Positions 60,276 through 64,000 of a DNA stretch of 64,000 nucleotides are shown here, in pieces. Both the position numbers and the translations under genes were made by a program. Below the pieces are notes generated by a model. It worked only from the letters and a program-made list of their open reading frames with translations, had not been told where the DNA came from and did no database searches. Each line of letters opens with the position of its first letter. The stretch's first letter is position 1. Origin of the DNA: DCFW01 sp963790715 (lineage in GTDB: Bacteria; Bacteroidota; Bacteroidia; Bacteroidales; Bacteroidaceae); assembly GCA_963790715.1 (NCBI GenBank), contig CAWBPN010000002.1:62001-126000 (forward strand), in the 5' to 3' direction.

Positions 60276-61403
60276 ATGAAAGTGATAAGATATATTTTAT
60301 GCGGGTTGTTTGTTGCAACACTACTCACAGCTTGTCATCACAAAGAAAAGAAATCGTATGATTCAATAGGTAAAAGCGGATTGACCACTCGTACGGAGTT
60401 CCTTAATAAGAATCTAAGGATTTTTAAGGATAAAGGTGTACTCTTCGGTCAGGAATATGGTACTATCGAAGGAGTAGGGTGGAAGAACAATATCCAAAAT
60501 AGCGATTTCAAAAGTATTTGTGATGACTTGCCTTCTTGTATAGGATTTGAATTGGCAGGTGTAGAGAAAGGGCTGCCGATTAATATCGATTCTATCAATT
60601 TTAATTTGATGCGTAGGGATATATTGGATTATATTCGCCATGGCGGATTTATCACAATGTCGTGGACGACTCCTAATCCTTTCGGAAATAGATCGAAAGT
60701 AACAGATAAGGATATGGCGCAACTGTTGCAGGATAGAACACTGTCAAACAAAGCTCTGAAAGGATGGGTAAAAAAGGTTGCAGTGTATCTTGGTTCGTTG
60801 CAAGACGGCTATGGCATAAAAGTGCCTGTGGTTCTCAGTCTTTATCCTGAAACAGGTAAATCGTGGTGGAGCAATATATCGGCAGGTAACTATAAGGAAT
60901 TGTATCAGCAGACAATGGGGTGGCTTAAGCATGACGGTGTGGATAATGTGTTGTTTGCTTATACACAAACGAAAGTCGGTGATGAGGCTGCGTTTATGTC
61001 GTGTTTTCCAGGTGAAGGGGTTGACGTAATTAATTTCAGGTATATTCAACCGAATACGGATAAGAGTGTGGCTACTTATCAGAATGTAATGTCGAAGATG
61101 TTGCCTATGCTCGTGAATTATGGAGAAGCCCAGAATAAAATTATAGGCATTACCACCGGCATGGAGGGAATACCCGATAAACATTTCTGGACTGAAACAT
61201 TGTTACCGCTTATCAAGGCAAACAAAATATCATATCTTATGTTGGGCAAAAGTTATGGTGATGCCAAGCAATTGCATTTTTGTGCACCTTATCCCGGAGA
61301 CCAATCGGTGCCTGATTTTGTGAAGATGTATAATGATAACTGCACTTTGTTTATGAGTGATGTTAACGGATTGTATTTGGATCATCCGAAACATATTTCG
61401 TGA
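60276..61403 (+). CDS. GH26-like lipoprotein, probably catalytically inactive
   Basis: 375 residues with a lipobox (LLTACHHKEKKS). It aligns by eye to the following GH26 enzyme over its whole length (VLFGQEYGTIEGVGWKN with VMFGHHDDPMYGLGWKW; FWTETLLPLIKANKI with WWTHTLLPIIKDYPI; HFCAPYPGDQSVPDF with HFYAPYPGQKSAADF). The catalytic surroundings are changed: the acid/base loop RPWHENNG is SLYPETGK (Glu192 kept, the preceding His lost), and the nucleophile position (TETG) is Thr294 (ITTG), with the nearest Glu three residues later (Glu297). The WFWWG patch is WWSN. It may bind mannan without cutting it. Gaps to neighbours are 12 and 29 bp. Confidence 0.75.
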   Translation: MKVIRYILCGLFVATLLTACHHKEKKSYDSIGKSGLTTRTEFLNKNLRIFKDKGVLFGQEYGTIEGVGWKNNIQNSDFKSICDDLPSCIGFELAGVEKGLPINIDSINFNLMRRDILDYIRHGGFITMSWTTPNPFGNRSKVTDKDMAQLLQDRTLSNKALKGWVKKVAVYLGSLQDGYGIKVPVVLSLYPETGKSWWSNISAGNYKELYQQTMGWLKHDGVDNVLFAYTQTKVGDEAAFMSCFPGEGVDVINFRYIQPNTDKSVATYQNVMSKMLPMLVNYGEAQNKIIGITTGMEGIPDKHFWTETLLPLIKANKISYLMLGKSYGDAKQLHFCAPYPGDQSVPDFVKMYNDNCTLFMSDVNGLYLDHPKHIS

Positions 61404-61432
61404 AAATATGAAGAAATGAAATTTATAGAAGA

Positions 61433-62524
61433 ATGAGAATATATATAAAAAACAGTATTTGCCTTTGTGCGGCGGTTGCCATATTGGCAATCGCGGGAAT
61501 AACAACGCCATGCAAAGCTGTGAAGTTAACTAAAGAGACGCTTCGATTGAAGCAATATTTGTTGACCTCACCAAAACGCGGTGTGATGTTTGGACACCAT
61601 GATGACCCTATGTATGGCTTGGGGTGGAAATGGAATGAAAATCGCAGTGATGTGAAGAGTGTATGCGGCGATTATCCGGCTGTGATGAGTTTTGATATGA
61701 GCGGTATTGAGTTCGGACATAGTTGCAATTTGGATAGTGTACCGTTTGTGCGCATTCGTAAAGAAGCCGTAAAGCAATATTTGCGAGGTGGTATCGTCTC
61801 GTTAAGTTGGCATTTGGATAATCCGGCAACAAGTAAAAGTGCTTGGGATGTTTCCGATTCGCTTGTCGTTAGCAAGATATTAACCGGAGGCAATTTGCAT
61901 AAAGAATTTTTACGCAGACTTGATTGTGTAGCTGCTTTTCTTGGTTCGATAAAGACCAATAAAGGAGTGAAAGTACCTATTATATTCCGCCCGTGGCATG
62001 AGAATAACGGCACATGGTTTTGGTGGGGTATTAAGTGCTGTACGGCTCAACAATATAAAGCATTGTGGAAAATGACTGTTGAACGACTTGCTGCCGACAA
62101 TGTCGATAACGTATTGTATGCATACTCTCCGGGTGCCGATCCTAAAGCTTTTGCCAATACTTATCCGGGTGACAACCTGATTGATATCGTTGGATTCGAC
62201 CAATATCAGGATTACGTAAGTCATGATGTTTATGTTAAGTTGATGCGCGATATGTTGCAATATCTGACTGAATTCAGTAAAGAGCACCATAAGATAATGG
62301 CTGTTACCGAAACAGGATACGTCACTTTGCCGGACTCTTTGTGGTGGACTCATACATTGTTGCCGATTATAAAAGATTATCCGATAGCATGGGTACTCGT
62401 TTGGCGCAACGCGCACCTGAAACATTTCTATGCTCCTTATCCAGGACAGAAATCGGCAGCTGACTTTATCAATTTCTATAAAGATAAATACACACTATTT
62501 TGTAAAGATATCAACATCAGATAA
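61433..62524 (+). CDS. GH26 mannanase / mannobiohydrolase
   Basis: 363 residues: signal peptide (about 1-28, no lipobox) and a single GH26 domain. Acid/base Glu190 in IFRPWHENNGTWFWWG and nucleophile Glu293 in AVTETGYV; GFDQYQD and AYSPG are further family marks. The small size, periplasmic signal and location before GH130 resemble the Bacteroides fragilis GH26 mannobiohydrolase that feeds mannobiose to the epimerase/GH130 pathway. Endo-mannanase activity is the alternative. Confidence 0.87.
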   Translation: MRIYIKNSICLCAAVAILAIAGITTPCKAVKLTKETLRLKQYLLTSPKRGVMFGHHDDPMYGLGWKWNENRSDVKSVCGDYPAVMSFDMSGIEFGHSCNLDSVPFVRIRKEAVKQYLRGGIVSLSWHLDNPATSKSAWDVSDSLVVSKILTGGNLHKEFLRRLDCVAAFLGSIKTNKGVKVPIIFRPWHENNGTWFWWGIKCCTAQQYKALWKMTVERLAADNVDNVLYAYSPGADPKAFANTYPGDNLIDIVGFDQYQDYVSHDVYVKLMRDMLQYLTEFSKEHHKIMAVTETGYVTLPDSLWWTHTLLPIIKDYPIAWVLVWRNAHLKHFYAPYPGQKSAADFINFYKDKYTLFCKDINIR

Positions 62525-62535
62525 AATATTATATT

Positions 62536-63714
62536 ATGACTGACTTTAATAAAAGATTATCGGAGATTACTGCCAGATATGAAGCATTAATTACACGTAA
62601 GAATGAACCCTTGTTTGACGATAATGGAATTATCACTCGTTATAAGTATCCTGTACTAACAGCAGCTCATGCTCCGATTATATGGAGATATGATCTTAAT
62701 GAGAAGACTAATCCTTATTGTATGGAACGCATAGGAGTGAATGCGACAATGAATAGCGGGGCTATCAAATGGCATGGTAAATATATATTGATAGTACGTG
62801 TTGAAGGAGTAGACCGAAAATCATTTTTTGCAGTAGCTGAAAGCCCTAATGGTATAGATAATTTTCGCTTTTGGGATCATCCGATTGTAATGCCGGAAAC
62901 CGATAATTCTGCAACAAACATATATGATATGAGGTTGACTGCTCATGAGGATGGTTGGATTTACGGTATATTTTGCGCCGAACGCCATGATCCTTCAGCA
63001 TATGAAGGCAATTTGTCTTCTGCTGTAGCCACAGCAGGTATTGCACGTACTCATGATTTGGTTCATTGGCGACGCTTGGATGATTTGAAATCCGGCAGCC
63101 AGCAACGTAATGTTGTGTTGCATCCGGAATTTGTCAACGGTAAGTATGCTTTATACACACGTCCTCAGGACGGATTTATCGACACCGGTAAAGGTGGTGG
63201 CATAGGTTGGGCGTTGGTTGACGACATAACGCATGCAGAAATAAAAGAAGAAAAAATTATAGATTGCAGATATTATCATACAATTAAAGAAGTAAAGAAT
63301 GGAGAGGGCCCTCAACCTATAAAGACATCAAAAGGTTGGCTTCATCTTGCACATGGTGTACGTGCATGTGCTGCAGGTCTGAGATATGTATTATATTTGT
63401 ATATGACTTCACTCAATGATCCTTCAAAACAGATAGCAACGCCGGGCGGTTATTTCCTGGCGCCTGTAGGAGAGGAGCGTGTAGGTGACGTGTCAAACGT
63501 ATTATTCAGCAACGGTTGGATTTGTGATGACGATGGCAAAGTGTTTATCTATTATGCTTCATGCGACACACGAATGCATGTGGCGACTTCTACTGTAGAT
63601 AAATTGGTGGATTATTGCATGGATACACCTGTTGATGGTCTCACAACGTCTTGTTCTGTAGCAACATTGAATAAATTGATTGATAAAAATATAGCATATT
63701 TAAAAACAAAATAA
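62536..63714 (+). CDS. GH130 4-O-beta-D-mannosyl-D-glucose phosphorylase
   Basis: 392 residues, no signal peptide, cytoplasmic. It is of the GH130_1 type: GVNATMNSGAIKWHGKYILI, the general acid Asp131 in NIYDMRLTAHEDG, QQRNVVLHPEF and HLAHGVRACAAGLRYVLYLY. Asp131 is also the catalytic residue I recall for the B. fragilis enzyme. It phosphorolyses mannosyl-glucose, made by epimerising mannobiose, to mannose 1-phosphate and glucose, saving one ATP. It lies 11 bp after the GH26 gene and 3 bp before the symporter gene; the epimerase gene is expected after the symporter, outside the window. Confidence 0.93.
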   Translation: MTDFNKRLSEITARYEALITRKNEPLFDDNGIITRYKYPVLTAAHAPIIWRYDLNEKTNPYCMERIGVNATMNSGAIKWHGKYILIVRVEGVDRKSFFAVAESPNGIDNFRFWDHPIVMPETDNSATNIYDMRLTAHEDGWIYGIFCAERHDPSAYEGNLSSAVATAGIARTHDLVHWRRLDDLKSGSQQRNVVLHPEFVNGKYALYTRPQDGFIDTGKGGGIGWALVDDITHAEIKEEKIIDCRYYHTIKEVKNGEGPQPIKTSKGWLHLAHGVRACAAGLRYVLYLYMTSLNDPSKQIATPGGYFLAPVGEERVGDVSNVLFSNGWICDDDGKVFIYYASCDTRMHVATSTVDKLVDYCMDTPVDGLTTSCSVATLNKLIDKNIAYLKTK

Positions 63715-63717
63715 GGA

Positions 63718-64000
63718 ATGGCAAAGTTAAGTGAGAAAATAGGTTACGGTTTCGGCGACATGTCGTCAAGTATGTTTTGGAAGATATTTACTTATTATCT
63801 ACCGTTTTTCTATTCCGAAATATTCGGCCTTACTTTAGGCGAGGCTGCAACATTGTTGTTGGTAACCAAGCTGTGGGATGCTTTGTTTGATCCGATTATG
63901 GGCATCATAGCAGACCGCACAAAGACGCGTTTCGGCAAATACCGTCCGTATCTGTTATGGATGGCGATACCGTTTGCCGTGATGGGTGTACTCACATTTA
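63718..64000 (+). CDS. GPH-family sugar:cation symporter (partial, runs off the end)
   Basis: The first 94 codons of a glycoside-pentoside-hexuronide symporter: MAKLSEKIGYGFGDMSSSMF, a helix, then the family signature LWDALFDPIMGIIADRTKTR and FGKYRPYLLWMAIPF. It should carry mannobiose or other short mannosides across the inner membrane. The gene starts 3 bp after the GH130 stop and continues past position 64000. Confidence 0.9.
   Translation, partial: MAKLSEKIGYGFGDMSSSMFWKIFTYYLPFFYSEIFGLTLGEAATLLLVTKLWDALFDPIMGIIADRTKTRFGKYRPYLLWMAIPFAVMGVLTF

Overview
The window is a piece of a Bacteroidales chromosome (phylum Bacteroidota), most likely from a strict anaerobe of an animal gut or similar habitat. 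The order-level call rests on repeated Bacteroidota-type promoters (TAnnTTTG at -7, TTTG/TTG about 19-20 bp upstream), SusC/SusD pairs, a BtuB/BtuG vitamin B12 uptake pair, a DUF4836 protein, ferredoxin-linked pyruvate and 2-oxoacid oxidoreductases, and a GH26/GH130 mannan locus. The genus cannot be fixed from sequence reading alone.

Layout. 0.2-12 kb is core genome on the + strand: RlpA-like protein, DUF151/UVR nuclease, RsmE, a DUF4836-ABC transporter unit, a TPR protein, the four-subunit 2-oxoacid:ferredoxin oxidoreductase (korDABC), PheS, an MFS exporter and endonuclease III. 11.8-15.1 kb (- strand) is btuB-btuG behind a well-conserved cobalamin riboswitch. 15.2-21.2 kb holds an ATP-grasp protein, a DUF4143-type ATPase and a 1180-residue pyruvate:ferredoxin oxidoreductase. 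21.7-28 kb (- strand) holds PlsC, a PoxB / PfpI / FAD-oxidoreductase operon and a secreted GH43 enzyme. 28-31 kb has a decayed DEAD-box helicase beside an intact RRM protein, and an NMO-family flavoenzyme.

30.8-43.9 kb is the accessory region. A repeat-rich non-coding stretch with a striking 168-bp nested palindrome lies before a VirE/VapE-type primase-helicase-like gene. Then comes an RHS polymorphic-toxin locus: a broken upstream RHS partner, a 1074-residue DUF6443/RHS protein with a C-terminal toxin-like tip and a candidate immunity gene, a displaced second tip (RHS core fragment plus HEFVH metallopeptidase-like domain, frameshifted) with its own candidate immunity gene, a third and nearly erased core remnant, and a cluster of four small genes of unknown function (lipoprotein, helical protein, two-helix membrane protein, Cas2/SinR-like small protein). 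44-47.5 kb is a regulator/enzyme area with two damaged genes (PhzF frameshift, GyrI-like internal deletion).

47.6-64 kb is a complete-looking beta-mannan utilisation locus: GH5 mannanase, CE7 esterase, SusC, SusD, two surface glycan-binding lipoproteins, three GH26-family proteins (one apparently missing its catalytic nucleophile), a GH130 mannosylglucose phosphorylase and the start of a GPH sugar symporter that runs off the end. The likely flow is: surface binding and cleavage of acetylated mannan, SusCD import, periplasmic trimming to mannobiose, symport, then (after epimerisation by an enzyme expected just outside the window) phosphorolysis by GH130. A shared sequence element about 80 bp before the GH5 and SusC start codons suggests that one regulator controls both promoters.
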